Positions 34,891-44,126 are shown, counted from the stretch's first letter. The stretch is 64,000 nt of DNA from Methylobacter sp015476545 (GCF_052162025.1 NZ_CP197401.1:2108001-2172000), one strand, 5' to 3'. Translations and numbers: made by a program. Notes: generated by a model from the sequence alone, not told the origin.

Positions 34891-36362
34891 GATGGATTCT
34901 TCCAGGGCAAGTGAACAATAAAATGGCTGCCTTTGCCGAATTCTGTTTCGGCGACGACACTGCCCCCCATTTCGGTCACCAAGGTCTTGACCACGGCCAG
35001 TCCCAGGCCGGTGCCGCCTTGTTTGCTGCGAGTGGTAAAGTAAGGTTCGAAAAGATAGGGCAGATGTTCCGGCGCGATGCCTGTCCCTGTATCGCTGACG
35101 GTAAGCCTTAGCGCCGGTATTTTGTTGTCGGCATAGACAATGGAATCCTGGGATAGATCGACGGTGATCGAGCCTGTGTCAACGACTGCCGCCAGCGCAT
35201 TGGACAGCAGGTTCAACACGATCTGCTGGATGCCGTCTTTGTTGATCAGCAGAAGCGGCAATGTCTCAGGATGGGTGAAAGTCATGGCCACGCCTTGGCG
35301 CCGCGCTTCGAAGCCCAGCATGTCGATGACTTCGGCTACAGCCTGGATGACATCGCAGAGCACGGGTTCGGATGACGGGCGCGGGGCAAACTCCAGGAGA
35401 CGCTGGACAATTCGCGTGATACGGTCGGTCTGGTCGACCAGGATATTGGCTATCCGCCGCACCTCCTGCAAATCCTCGCTGCCGTCGGCCAGCGCTCTCG
35501 CCCTGCCGTTAATGATCTGCAGGGGCGAGCCGATTTCATGGGCCAGTCCTGCCGATAACTGGCCGATCGTTATCATTTTGTCCGCATTCTGCAAGGCCCG
35601 TTGCAGCTGCCGCCGTTGCTGGGTTTCAGCGTCCAGTCTGCGGTAAGCGGAAAACAATTGTACCGTCATCCGGTTGAATTCCTGCCGCACGGACGAAAGC
35701 TCGTCATTCCCGCTTATTGGTAAAGGCTCCGGCGGTTCCCGGCTGTTTCTGAAAGCCAGCATGGCTTGGCGGAGTTCCTGCAGCGGGCGGGAAATGTAAA
35801 TCTGGCCTAAAAAGAAACAAAGCAGGGAGGTAAATGAAATCAAAGAAAAAAAAGACCAAAGAATATAGGTTCTGGTTTTACTTAAATCCTCTTTCATCTT
35901 TTGCAGGGACCGCACCACAGCCAGATTGCCCGGCATGGCGGTTGAAGCCTTATTGAAAGGTAAGGACATCACCAGAAAGTCAGGATCGTCTGCGGGAAAA
36001 TAAAATTGCTTCATTTCACCATCAAGCGCAGCCTGGGACAGCGTTTGTTTTACTTCTTCCGGCCACACCAGGCTTTCTGCACCGGAACGGATAATGCTGT
36101 GGTTTTGAATGTAGACAGATACGTCTATAGAAGGCTTGAAGTGCTCTATTTGTTGCAACAGCTCCTGCACATCTTCCGTTTGCTGATCCCGTAAAGCGTT
36201 CTCTACAGAAACCAGCAAACTGTGGGCTAATAAGCGAGTCTCTTTTTCAACATCATCCCGTAAGTCCTGCGATTCGGTTCGAAGCTGATACGTCCCGTAG
36301 ATGCCAAAAACCACTAATGTCAAGGCGAACAGGGAGAAAGTTAATTTATAAATAACAGACAT
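34887..36362 (-). CDS. Membrane sensor histidine kinase
   Basis: Partner of the NtrC-type regulator, about 491 residues. A first membrane helix (MSVIYKLTFSLFALTLVVFG) and a second near residues 170-195 enclose a periplasmic sensor domain. Then come a HAMP segment (ISRPLQELRQAMLAF), the dimerisation H-box LAHEIGSPLQIINGRA and the ATPase motifs NLLSNALAAV, DTGTGI and GGTGLGLAVVKTL. ATG 36362 is chosen because it starts right before the first helix. The frame could begin at TTG 36392, but that adds an unlikely leader. The gene is first in the two-gene minus-strand unit. Confidence 0.94.
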   Translation of the reverse strand: MSVIYKLTFSLFALTLVVFGIYGTYQLRTESQDLRDDVEKETRLLAHSLLVSVENALRDQQTEDVQELLQQIEHFKPSIDVSVYIQNHSIIRSGAESLVWPEEVKQTLSQAALDGEMKQFYFPADDPDFLVMSLPFNKASTAMPGNLAVVRSLQKMKEDLSKTRTYILWSFFSLISFTSLLCFFLGQIYISRPLQELRQAMLAFRNSREPPEPLPISGNDELSSVRQEFNRMTVQLFSAYRRLDAETQQRRQLQRALQNADKMITIGQLSAGLAHEIGSPLQIINGRARALADGSEDLQEVRRIANILVDQTDRITRIVQRLLEFAPRPSSEPVLCDVIQAVAEVIDMLGFEARRQGVAMTFTHPETLPLLLINKDGIQQIVLNLLSNALAAVVDTGSITVDLSQDSIVYADNKIPALRLTVSDTGTGIAPEHLPYLFEPYFTTRSKQGGTGLGLAVVKTLVTEMGGSVVAETEFGKGSHFIVHLPWKNPS

Positions 36363-36372
36363 AGTGATGCAT

Positions 36373-36393
36373 TTTGCACTCGCTTTTCGCAAA
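36373..36393. promoter_or_regulatory. Possible upstream activator site for the NtrC-type regulator
   Basis: TTTGC and GCAAA form an inverted repeat with an 11-base spacer, about 95 bases upstream of the -24 element at 36475. Spacing and symmetry fit an enhancer-type site for a Fis-family activator. The evidence is one short repeat only. Confidence 0.3.
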
Positions 36394-36474
36394 TTGCAAC
36401 ACTCTGTTCAGGCGAATGAATTTACAAGGTGAAATATCTATAGGAAAAATAATGTTATTTAATCTTTGTTAGTA

Positions 36475-36490
36475 TTGGCATTATTATTGC
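36475..36490 (+). promoter_or_regulatory. Sigma-54 (-24/-12) promoter match
   Basis: TTGGCA, six bases, TTGC: the invariant GG (36477-36478) and GC (36489-36490) are separated by exactly 10 bases, as required for sigma-54. It points at the adaptor-pump-OMF operon starting at 36789, leaving a leader of nearly 290 bases. A divergent sigma-54 activator gene next door makes the match more credible. Confidence 0.6.
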
Positions 36491-36788
36491 TTATTAAAAT
36501 AATCAATAATTCCATGACTTGCAATGCCATTAGCCAATGTTATGAACAACAACTCATTTACTCATTTGTACCCGTTTTCTGAGAACTGCGTCCGCCTTTC
36601 AGTATTCAGCTTTCCAAATTTAAGCATGCGTTAATAGAAAAAGTGAAAGCTGGGTTTAATGAGCAGAGCAAAAAATTTTATGCCCTAACTGCCATCTGTT
36701 TGAAAAAAATCCGTAATCCCAACAGCACGAAGAAAATCCGTACGATTCTTTTGCTGTGTCAGACATTCAATTGCCTAAATGACTTCAA

Positions 36789-37898
36789 ATGAAAAATAGC
36801 CAAATACTGTTTCTTGTCTTCTGCCTGATCACGGCATCCTGCACACCTAAAAAAGAAGTTGAGGCCGTCGATTCCCATCAGGTAATAACCCCTCTGTTAA
36901 AAGACACCACCTACAGCAGCGAATATGTTGCCGACATACAGTCGGTAAAATACGTCGAGGTAAGAAGCCAGGTTAAAGGCTATATTGAAAAAATCTACGT
37001 GGACGAGGGTCAGCCGGTAAAGGAAGGGCAGTTGCTGTTCACGCTTAACCCTCTGGAATTCGAAAAGGAATTGCAAAAGGCCAATGCGGTTTATAAAAAT
37101 GCCATAGCCGATTTGAAGGCAGCCCAGGTGGAATTAACCAACGTAAGGCGGCTAGTCGAAAAAAATATTGTATCCAAAGCGGAGCTGGCTGTAACAAAGG
37201 CCAAAGCGGATGCATTGAGAGCCGACGTGGAAGAGGCTAAGGCGAACAAAGAACAGGCCGCTTTACAGCTTTCATTCGCCAGCATCAAGGCGCCCTATGA
37301 CGGCGTCATCAACCGGATTCCGAACAAGGTCGGCAGTCTCATAGAAGAAGGGGATATGCTGACTTCCATTTCCGACAATCACGAGGTATTTGCCTATTTC
37401 AATCTGTCGGAAATCGATTACCTCAATTACATCACTAACGGCGAACAAAAGACAAAAACGGTGGGTTTAAAGCTTGCCAACAGTGTTCTCTATGAGCACG
37501 AGGGAAAAATAGAAATGATCGAAAGCGAATTCGATCGTTCAACGGGCAACATTGCCTTCAGGGCCAGGTTTCCAAATCCGGATGCCATTTTAAAGCATGG
37601 GGCTAGCGGCAAGATCATCGTCAACAAAGAGCTGAAGAACGTCTTGCAAATTCCTCAAAAATCAACGTTTGAAATTCAGGACAAGCTGTATGTGTTCGTA
37701 GTCAGCCGGGATGGAGTGTTGCAGCAAAGGAACATCGTTCCCAAAATGCGGTTTCCTGATTTTTATGTCGTGGAGTCCGGTTTGTCAAAAGACGAAAAAA
37801 TACTGTTCGAAGGCGTCGAAAATGTCAGGGATGGGCATAAAATCAATCCTGTCGATGTTGATTTAGCCGAAGTGATGGCGTTAGACATTAAAGCTTAA
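36789..37898 (+). CDS. RND efflux periplasmic adaptor (second system)
   Basis: Membrane-fusion lipoprotein of 369 residues. The signal peptide ends with ITASC (Cys18). The lipoyl-like segment RSQVKGYIEKIYVDEGQPVK, an alpha hairpin full of Lys/Ala/Glu, FASIKAPYDGVINRI and the beta-barrel follow. Wording such as DEGQPVKEGQLLF and the high lysine content resemble Bacteroidota adaptors more than the first system in this window. It is followed 19 bases later by the pump gene. The preceding 426 bases hold the kinase start on one side and the sigma-54 promoter match on the other. Confidence 0.93.
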   Translation: MKNSQILFLVFCLITASCTPKKEVEAVDSHQVITPLLKDTTYSSEYVADIQSVKYVEVRSQVKGYIEKIYVDEGQPVKEGQLLFTLNPLEFEKELQKANAVYKNAIADLKAAQVELTNVRRLVEKNIVSKAELAVTKAKADALRADVEEAKANKEQAALQLSFASIKAPYDGVINRIPNKVGSLIEEGDMLTSISDNHEVFAYFNLSEIDYLNYITNGEQKTKTVGLKLANSVLYEHEGKIEMIESEFDRSTGNIAFRARFPNPDAILKHGASGKIIVNKELKNVLQIPQKSTFEIQDKLYVFVVSRDGVLQQRNIVPKMRFPDFYVVESGLSKDEKILFEGVENVRDGHKINPVDVDLAEVMALDIKA

Positions 37899-37917
37899 CC
37901 GGGCGGTAAGGATTATC

Positions 37918-40900
37918 ATGACTTCAAGATTTATTCATCGGCCGGTACTATCGATTGTCATCTCCATTCTGATCACGTTGATGGGATTGCTGTCTTTAAC
38001 CCGACTGCCTGTCACTCAGTTTCCCGATATTGCGCCTCCCGAGGTCAACGTGACGACAAAGTTTACCGGCGCCAATGCGGAAGTTGTCGTCAAGGCTGTC
38101 ATAACGCCGCTCGAGCGAGCGATCAACGGCGTGCCCGGCATGGCCTATATGTCGTCCGTTTCCGGCAATGACGGCAGCGGCGAAATCCAGATTATTTTCA
38201 AGGCCGGCACCGACCCGGAAGTTGCCGCCGTCAACGTGCAGAACCGGGTGTCTTCGGTGCTGGACGAGCTGCCCGCCGAAGCGATTAAAGCAGGGGTTAT
38301 TGTCGAGAAAGTACAAAACGCCATGCTGTTATATATCAACATACTCAGCTCGGACCCAACGCTGGACGAGAAATTTCTTTACAACTTTACCGACATCAAT
38401 GTTTTAAAAGAACTCAAAAGAATAGACGGGGTCGGTTTTGCCGAAATCCTGGGCTCCAGGGAATACGCCATGCGCGTGTGGCTGAAGCCCGATAAACTGT
38501 TGATGTACAACATCTCGGCTACGGAAGTCATTGAAAAACTAAAAGCTCAGAACGTGGAAGCCGCGCCGGGTAAGATTGGTGAGAGCTCAGGTAAGAGGGC
38601 GCAGGCGCTTCAATACGTCTTGAAGTACACCGGCAAACATAATACTAAGGCAGCCTATGAAAACATCGTCTTGAGCAGTGCGGAGAATGGCGAAATATTG
38701 CGGCTCAAGGATGTTGCCGAAATTGAATTCGATTCTCAGGATTACAACGTCCTTTCCAAAGAAAACGGTCGGCCTTCCGCCGCCATTCTGTTAAAGCAGC
38801 GCCCGGGCAGCAATGCCAAGGAGGTGATTGACACTATCAAAGCGACCATGGCAAAGATAAAGTCCACGTCCTTTCCGCCGGGCATGGATTATACCCTGAG
38901 CTATGATGTTTCCGAGTTTCTGGATGCTTCCATTCATGAAGTCATCAAGACACTGGTAGAAGCTTTTCTGTTGGTTGCCCTGGTGGTGTTTGTCTTCTTG
39001 CAGGATTTTCGCTCCACCCTCATCCCCATTATTGCCGTGCCGGTATCGTTGGTCGGCACGTTTTTCTTCATGCAGCTGATGGGCTTTTCCCTCAATCTCA
39101 TTACCCTGTTTGCACTGGTGTTGGCTATCGGTATCGTGGTGGACAACGCCATTGTGGTCATCGAAGCCGTGCATGCCAAAATGGAGCATTCCAAAATCGG
39201 CGCGCGAAAAGCCACGGAACAGGCCATGCGCGAAATCAGCGGAGCGATTATCGCCATCACGCTGGTCATGTCGGCCGTGTTTTTACCGGTAGCCTTTATG
39301 GAAGGCCCTGAAGGCGTTTTTTACCGGCAGTTTTCCCTGACTATGGCGTTTTCCATTGTCCTCTCAGGTGTTACGGCGCTTACCCTGACTCCCGCGTTGT
39401 GCGCCTTGTTTCTCAAGAATGTTCATGTTTCCGATCATGCTGAAAAATCGGGTCTGCAGAAATTCTTTGCAGGATTCAATAACGGGTACGACAGGCTGTC
39501 CGGCAACTACAAAAAGCTGATCGGTGTCATCGCTGACAGACGGGTTATAACGTTTGGAATATTGGTTGGATTTTCTGTAGGCTCCGGTTTGATAGGAACT
39601 TATGTGCCTACAGGTTTTATCCCTGAAGAAGATCAAGGGACTATATACGCTAATATCACAGCACCATCAGGTGCAACCCTTGAGCGCACCGAAAAAGTGT
39701 CGGATGAGGTGCAGCGTGTTGCATCGGGCCTGGACGGTGTGAATTCGGTTTCCAGTCTGGCTGGGTTCAGCCTGCTCTCCGAAGGTACGGGCGCTGTTTA
39801 TGGCATGAATCTGATCAGCTTGAAAAACTGGGATGAGAGAACAGTTTCCGACAAGGACATCATCCATAGGCTGGAACAAGAAACCCGATATATCAAAGAT
39901 GCCAGCATTGAGTTTTTCACGCCGCCGCCGGTGCCGGGTTATGGCAATTCCAGCGGCTTCGAAATGCGCTTGCTGGACAAGACCGGTTCGGACGATCTGC
40001 AAAGATTGCAGAAAGTCGCCGATGCCTTTGTGGAGGAGCTCAACAAGCGGCCCGAGATCGTGAATGCCTTTACCACCTTCAACGTCAGTTTTCCGCAATT
40101 TCTGCTGCACATTGACGGCGATAAGGCCGCGCAAAAAGGCATCACCGCCGAGAACGCCATGAGTACGCTGCAAACCCTGATCGGCAGCGAGTATGCCACC
40201 AACTTTATCCGTTTCGGCCAGATGTATAAGGTCATGGTGCAGGCGCTGCCAGAATACCGTGCTCAGCCGGATGATCTGATGGCGCTGTACATCAAAAATG
40301 ACGCCGGAAAAATGGTGCCTTTTTCCTCCTTTCTTCGTGTTGAAAAGGTCTATGGTCCGGAGCAGGTGACGCGCTACAACATGTACACCTCGGCCATGGT
40401 CAACGGCCAGCCGGCGTCAGGGTACAGCAGCGGGCAGGCCATTGCCGCGATCAAGGATGTGGCCGCGCAGAAACTGCCGAAAGGCTTTGGTTACGATTGG
40501 GCAGGCTCGTCCCGGGACCAGGCTCAGGCGGGCAACCAGGCGATTTATATTTTTCTGATTTGCCTGGTGTTCGTATACCTGCTGCTTGCCGCCCAGTATG
40601 AAAGCTTCCTGCTGCCCATGCCGGTTATTCTCTCCCTGCCGATCGGCATATTCGGAGCCTTGTTCTTACTGATGGTTATGGGCCTGGAGAACAATATCTA
40701 CGCGCAGATCGCCATGATCATGCTGATCGGTATTCTCGGCAAGAACGCCATTCTGATCATTGAGTTTGCCACGATGCAGCACCGACTGGGGAAAACGCCG
40801 CTCGAAGCGGCCGTTGAAGGCGCCACGCTGCGCCTGCGTCCTATTTTAATGACCTCCTTTGCCTTTATTGCCGGTCTGGTTCCGTTAATGTTTGCTTCAG

Positions 40901-41076
40901 GGGCGGGAAAGATAGGCAACAATACCATCGGTACGGCAGCCGCGGGAGGCATGCTTTTCGGGACCATTTTCGGGGGCATCGTCATTCCGGGGCTTTATGT
41001 GGTGTTTGCAAGCATTGCCGACAAGCGCAAGCACGACGGAAGAAAAGAAGAAATGGCTCTCTCGGAAACTATTTAA
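37918..41076 (+). CDS. RND family efflux pump (second system, Bacteroidota-like)
   Basis: Inner-membrane HAE1-type pump of 1052 residues with the duplicated RND fold, starting MTSRFIHRPVLSIVISILIT. TM4 reads AIGIVVDNAIVVIEAVHAKM: the second Asp of the AcrB proton-relay pair (D407/D408) is Asn here (codons GAC AAC at 39142-39147). The TM10 Lys is kept in ILGKNAILIIEFA. The VIEAVHAKMEH wording recalls Bacteroidota pumps, suggesting horizontal transfer; this is inference. Middle gene of an adaptor-pump-OMF operon, 6 bases before the OMF gene. Confidence 0.95.
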   Translation: MTSRFIHRPVLSIVISILITLMGLLSLTRLPVTQFPDIAPPEVNVTTKFTGANAEVVVKAVITPLERAINGVPGMAYMSSVSGNDGSGEIQIIFKAGTDPEVAAVNVQNRVSSVLDELPAEAIKAGVIVEKVQNAMLLYINILSSDPTLDEKFLYNFTDINVLKELKRIDGVGFAEILGSREYAMRVWLKPDKLLMYNISATEVIEKLKAQNVEAAPGKIGESSGKRAQALQYVLKYTGKHNTKAAYENIVLSSAENGEILRLKDVAEIEFDSQDYNVLSKENGRPSAAILLKQRPGSNAKEVIDTIKATMAKIKSTSFPPGMDYTLSYDVSEFLDASIHEVIKTLVEAFLLVALVVFVFLQDFRSTLIPIIAVPVSLVGTFFFMQLMGFSLNLITLFALVLAIGIVVDNAIVVIEAVHAKMEHSKIGARKATEQAMREISGAIIAITLVMSAVFLPVAFMEGPEGVFYRQFSLTMAFSIVLSGVTALTLTPALCALFLKNVHVSDHAEKSGLQKFFAGFNNGYDRLSGNYKKLIGVIADRRVITFGILVGFSVGSGLIGTYVPTGFIPEEDQGTIYANITAPSGATLERTEKVSDEVQRVASGLDGVNSVSSLAGFSLLSEGTGAVYGMNLISLKNWDERTVSDKDIIHRLEQETRYIKDASIEFFTPPPVPGYGNSSGFEMRLLDKTGSDDLQRLQKVADAFVEELNKRPEIVNAFTTFNVSFPQFLLHIDGDKAAQKGITAENAMSTLQTLIGSEYATNFIRFGQMYKVMVQALPEYRAQPDDLMALYIKNDAGKMVPFSSFLRVEKVYGPEQVTRYNMYTSAMVNGQPASGYSSGQAIAAIKDVAAQKLPKGFGYDWAGSSRDQAQAGNQAIYIFLICLVFVYLLLAAQYESFLLPMPVILSLPIGIFGALFLLMVMGLENNIYAQIAMIMLIGILGKNAILIIEFATMQHRLGKTPLEAAVEGATLRLRPILMTSFAFIAGLVPLMFASGAGKIGNNTIGTAAAGGMLFGTIFGGIVIPGLYVVFASIADKRKHDGRKEEMALSETI

Positions 41077-41082
41077 GATTAA

Positions 41083-42516
41083 ATGAAGAATAAAATTTAT
41101 TACCCCTTGGCCATCTCGTTTTTGGCCGTAATCATCAACGGTTGTGCGTCGCTCGATACCAACCTGTCCATTCCGGAAAAGGCGATTCCTGCAAGTTTTC
41201 AAAATCAGAAAAACACGGCCACGACTATTGCAGACATCAACTGGCGCCAATACTTTACCGATCCGCTTCTGGTTAAACTGATCGATACCGCCGTGGCCAA
41301 CAACCTCGATCTGCAGATGGCCTTGCAGCGGATTGAAGTCTCGCGCTCCAGCGTGAAGCTGGCAAACGGGGCGCTGTTGCCGAAAGTGGATTTGAGTATA
41401 GGCGGCGGGGTGCAAAAGTTCGGGCTTTACACCATGGACGGGGCGGGCAACGCCTCTACCGAAATCACGCCCGGGCAAATTGTTCCTGAAAATCTGACCG
41501 ATCTCTTTTTAGGCCTGCAGGCCTCCTGGGAAGTCGATGTCTGGGGCAAACTGCGGAGCCAGCGCAAGGCGGCAATCGAGGGCTATCTGTCGAGCATTGA
41601 AGGGACCCACTTTGTTATTTCCAATCTGGTGGCCGATGTCGCGGTTAACTATAACGAATTGCTGGCCTTGGATAATGAACTGGACATCATCCGGCAGACC
41701 ATCCAGAAACAGCAGGAGGCGCTGGAAGTTGTAAAACTGCAGAAAGAAGCCGGCAGGGCGAATGAACTGGCCGTGCAGCAGTTCAGGGCCCAATTGCTCA
41801 ATACGCAAGCTCTGGAAAAACAGAGGCTGCAACAAATTACGGAGGCCGAGAACCGGCTTAATTTTCTGCTGGGGCGCTATCCGCAGCCCATTGAGAGGAA
41901 GATGGAAGTTCTGCTCGAAGCGGTTCCTCAGCAAATCGCATCGGGCGTTCCTTCGCAATTGCTGGCAAACCGCCCCGATGTTCGCGAAGCCGAACATCAG
42001 ATTGAGGCCAGCAAGTTTGATCTGAAAGCGGCAAGGGCGGCATTTTTCCCAAATTTCAACATCACGGCGACCTTGGGTTATCAGGCATTCAATCCCGAGT
42101 TTTTATTTCAGACGCCTGCATCGCTCGCTTATTCACTCTTTGGAACCGTAGTGGCGCCGCTGATCAATATGAATGCGTTGAAAGCGCAGTTCAACACGGC
42201 AAAAGCCAATCAGCTGACCGCCATGTATAACTATCAGAAAACAATTCTGAATGGTTATGTCGAAGTGTCGAATGAACTTGCCAATATTAAGAATCTGGAA
42301 CAGATCCATGCCCAGAAAAAGCAGCAAAGCGAAGCATTGAAAAAGTCTATTGAAACATCTGATGAGCTTTATAAATCTGCCAGGGCAACATACCTGGAGG
42401 TGCTTATCGCTCAACAAAATGCGTTGCAGGCCAATCTCGAATTAATCGATGTGACCAAGCGCCAACGCATATCGACCGTAAAAATTTACAAGGCATTGGG
42501 CGGGGGATGGAGCTAA
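41083..42516 (+). CDS. RND efflux outer-membrane factor lipoprotein (second system)
   Basis: Outer-membrane channel of 477 residues. The lipobox is INGC (Cys about residue 21). The OMF pattern follows: DINWRQYFTDPLLVKLIDTA, NLDLQMALQRIEVSRS, then LLANRPDVREAEHQIEASKF in the second repeat. The ending IYKALGGGWS is the same as in the first system's channel. It starts 6 bases after the pump gene, so the operon is adaptor-pump-channel, as in the first RND locus but in the opposite genomic orientation. No convincing terminator is seen directly after it. Confidence 0.94.
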   Translation: MKNKIYYPLAISFLAVIINGCASLDTNLSIPEKAIPASFQNQKNTATTIADINWRQYFTDPLLVKLIDTAVANNLDLQMALQRIEVSRSSVKLANGALLPKVDLSIGGGVQKFGLYTMDGAGNASTEITPGQIVPENLTDLFLGLQASWEVDVWGKLRSQRKAAIEGYLSSIEGTHFVISNLVADVAVNYNELLALDNELDIIRQTIQKQQEALEVVKLQKEAGRANELAVQQFRAQLLNTQALEKQRLQQITEAENRLNFLLGRYPQPIERKMEVLLEAVPQQIASGVPSQLLANRPDVREAEHQIEASKFDLKAARAAFFPNFNITATLGYQAFNPEFLFQTPASLAYSLFGTVVAPLINMNALKAQFNTAKANQLTAMYNYQKTILNGYVEVSNELANIKNLEQIHAQKKQQSEALKKSIETSDELYKSARATYLEVLIAQQNALQANLELIDVTKRQRISTVKIYKALGGGWS

Positions 42517-42837
42517 TAGCTGGGCAGACTTAACTTCGTCAAGAAATATGGCAGTGAATATCCTTATAGCAGGCAACGTAACCGATCATTATTTGCAAAC
42601 AACAAGAGCCGCCCAAGTTGAGGCCGGCTATAGGCCCGATGTCTGCTTAGTTTGACCGTAATGGCACGAATAGCAATCCAGAGCCAAAATATAAATAATA
42701 AGTTTCAAATAGCGAAAATCTAGCATAAGTCAACATCAACTAACCATTACATCAATTCAGGCTGCGCCTTGCCGGCAGCCGCTATGCTGTATGTTTGACA
42801 AAAATAGTTTAACTCCATACCTGATGGAGGTTGTCTT
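42517..42837. other. Intergenic region
   Basis: About 320 bases after the RND operon. No gene, strong hairpin or repeat was recognised. The end carries TGGAGG, the ribosome site of the next small gene. Confidence 0.4.
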
Positions 42838-43149
42838 ATGAAAACAATCAAGATTGCGATCATATCCGCCCTAGCCATTGGCTTCATAGCCTGGCTGCGG
42901 CCGAATCAGCCAAATTCAATAAAAGAACAAGCAGAGAGAGAATTTGGCGCAACTAACACCCCGGTATTCGCTTCATTGCATTCTGATTCCGCATTGGGCT
43001 CAGGCCCTAGAAAACGGATCGATAATAATGCTACTCAACCATCCAATTCAGCGCCGTTTTATATCCTATTCACTTCCAATCGCTTAAGCCTTGAGGCTTC
43101 CGGTCCCGCTCCAAGCCACTGGTCCGGTAAACTGGGATTACTCTCGTAA
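42838..43149 (+). CDS. Small exported or membrane-anchored protein of unknown function
   Basis: 103 codons with a clear TGGAGG site 8 nt before ATG 42838. The N-terminus MKTIKIAIISALAIGFIAWL is a signal-anchor or signal peptide without an obvious cleavage site. The rest is polar and low in recognisable structure (SDSALGSGPRKR, NRLSLEASGPAPSHW). No family is recognised. It precedes the Gly-Thr-Ser repeat protein by 114 bases on the same strand, and the two may share transcription. Confidence 0.5.
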   Translation: MKTIKIAIISALAIGFIAWLRPNQPNSIKEQAEREFGATNTPVFASLHSDSALGSGPRKRIDNNATQPSNSAPFYILFTSNRLSLEASGPAPSHWSGKLGLLS

Positions 43150-43263
43150 TGAGCGAAAACATGGCCAATCCAACAGCCATAATTCAGTTTCGCAAGCTTT
43201 CTATGGAGGACGAAATTTTGATCTAGTTGTTTTACTTTGTCATACATCAATGAGGGTAAAGAC

Positions 43264-44091
43264 ATGATTATACGATCAACAAACAAGAAGATGCGTTACG
43301 TAGGCACATTGACGACATTTTTGGGTTTCGGGCTCGTAACTAACACAGCTACTGCTGACCTTTTATTCGCAACACAGAACAACAGCCCACAAAATGGCGC
43401 AGCCGCTAGAAATCTTGACCTTAATGGTCCGCAGGCTGGTGGTCAAACAGTTACTTTCAATACAGCGCGCCCAAACCAGTTAGTGCGCGTCATCTTTAAT
43501 GCTACAGGTGCAGTGCGAGGCAATTTTTCGGCCAAGCTAGTGGCTACGATTCTTGTTGATCCTAGTGGCCAACAAGGTCAAGTTGTATGCTCATTCTCTG
43601 GCAATGGAACCAGTGGAACGAGCGGAACCAGTGGAACGAGCGGAACCAGTGGAACGAGCGGAACCAGTGGAACGAGCGGAACCAGTGGAACGAGCGGAAC
43701 CAGTGGAACGAGCGGAACCAGTGGAACGAGCGGAACCAGTGGAACCAGTGGAACCAGTGGAACCAGTGGAACCAGCGGAACCAGTGGAACGAGCGGAACC
43801 AGTGGAACGAGCGGAACCAGTGGAACGAGCGGAACCAGTGGAACGAGCGGAACTAGCGGAACCAACGGAACTAGCGGAACCAACGGAACTAGCGGAACCA
43901 GCGGAGAATTGGATGGCGCATTCGTATCCGGCAATGGCACGCCTAATATACTTGATGGGGCGGTGAGCGCTACCAAACAGTGTGCATTTCTAGTTCCCAC
44001 CGCCGGAGTTCATAGTGTCTCTGTTCGAGTGACACCTACTCCAGCAAACCAATGGCTGATTGATGACCTTTCTCTAGTAATTGATAGGTGA
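43264..44091 (+). CDS. Exported protein with collagen-like Gly-Thr-Ser repeats
   Basis: Protein of about 275 residues. The start ATG 43264 has a GAGGG site 8-9 nt upstream; a TTG at 43237 is less likely. The signal peptide runs to about TNTATA/DLL. A globular N-terminal part (LLFATQNNSPQNG through AKLVATILVDPSG) ends with a lone Cys in VVCSFSG. Then come 33 uninterrupted Gly-Thr-Ser/Asn triplets (43606-43902) and a C-terminal domain with KQCAFLVPTAGVHSVSVRV and NQWLIDDLSLVIDR. Glycine at every third place fits a collagen-type triple helix or a stalk, but there is no proline, so the fold is uncertain. Two cysteines flank the repeat. Function unknown; a surface fibre or adhesin is a guess. Confidence 0.75.
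   Translation: MIIRSTNKKMRYVGTLTTFLGFGLVTNTATADLLFATQNNSPQNGAAARNLDLNGPQAGGQTVTFNTARPNQLVRVIFNATGAVRGNFSAKLVATILVDPSGQQGQVVCSFSGNGTSGTSGTSGTSGTSGTSGTSGTSGTSGTSGTSGTSGTSGTSGTSGTSGTSGTSGTSGTSGTSGTSGTSGTSGTSGTSGTSGTSGTNGTSGTNGTSGTSGELDGAFVSGNGTPNILDGAVSATKQCAFLVPTAGVHSVSVRVTPTPANQWLIDDLSLVIDR
43606..43902 (+). repeat. 297-bp coding tandem repeat (33 x 9 bp)
   Basis: Nine-base units GGAACCAGT and GGAACGAGC mostly alternate, giving an 18-base higher period. Near the middle several GGAACCAGT units follow each other, and the 3' end switches to GGAACTAGC and GGAACCAAC. The near-perfect nucleotide identity points to recent expansion by slippage or unequal recombination. Every unit keeps frame, so length changes would alter protein length only. 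Confidence 0.95.
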
Positions 44092-44126
44092 CTCTAAAAT
44101 TTCGCTAAGTGTGTAGTGATTACAAG

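Noticed and set aside
43553..43966. + strand frame giving PVERAE repeats over the same tract
   Set aside because: An alternative frame of the nine-base repeat; it lacks the signal peptide and the conserved flanks of the frame chosen.
43578..44000. Minus-strand frame of Val-Pro-Leu repeats
   Set aside because: It is simply the complement of the Gly-Thr-Ser repeat; there is no ribosome site and no flanking domain.
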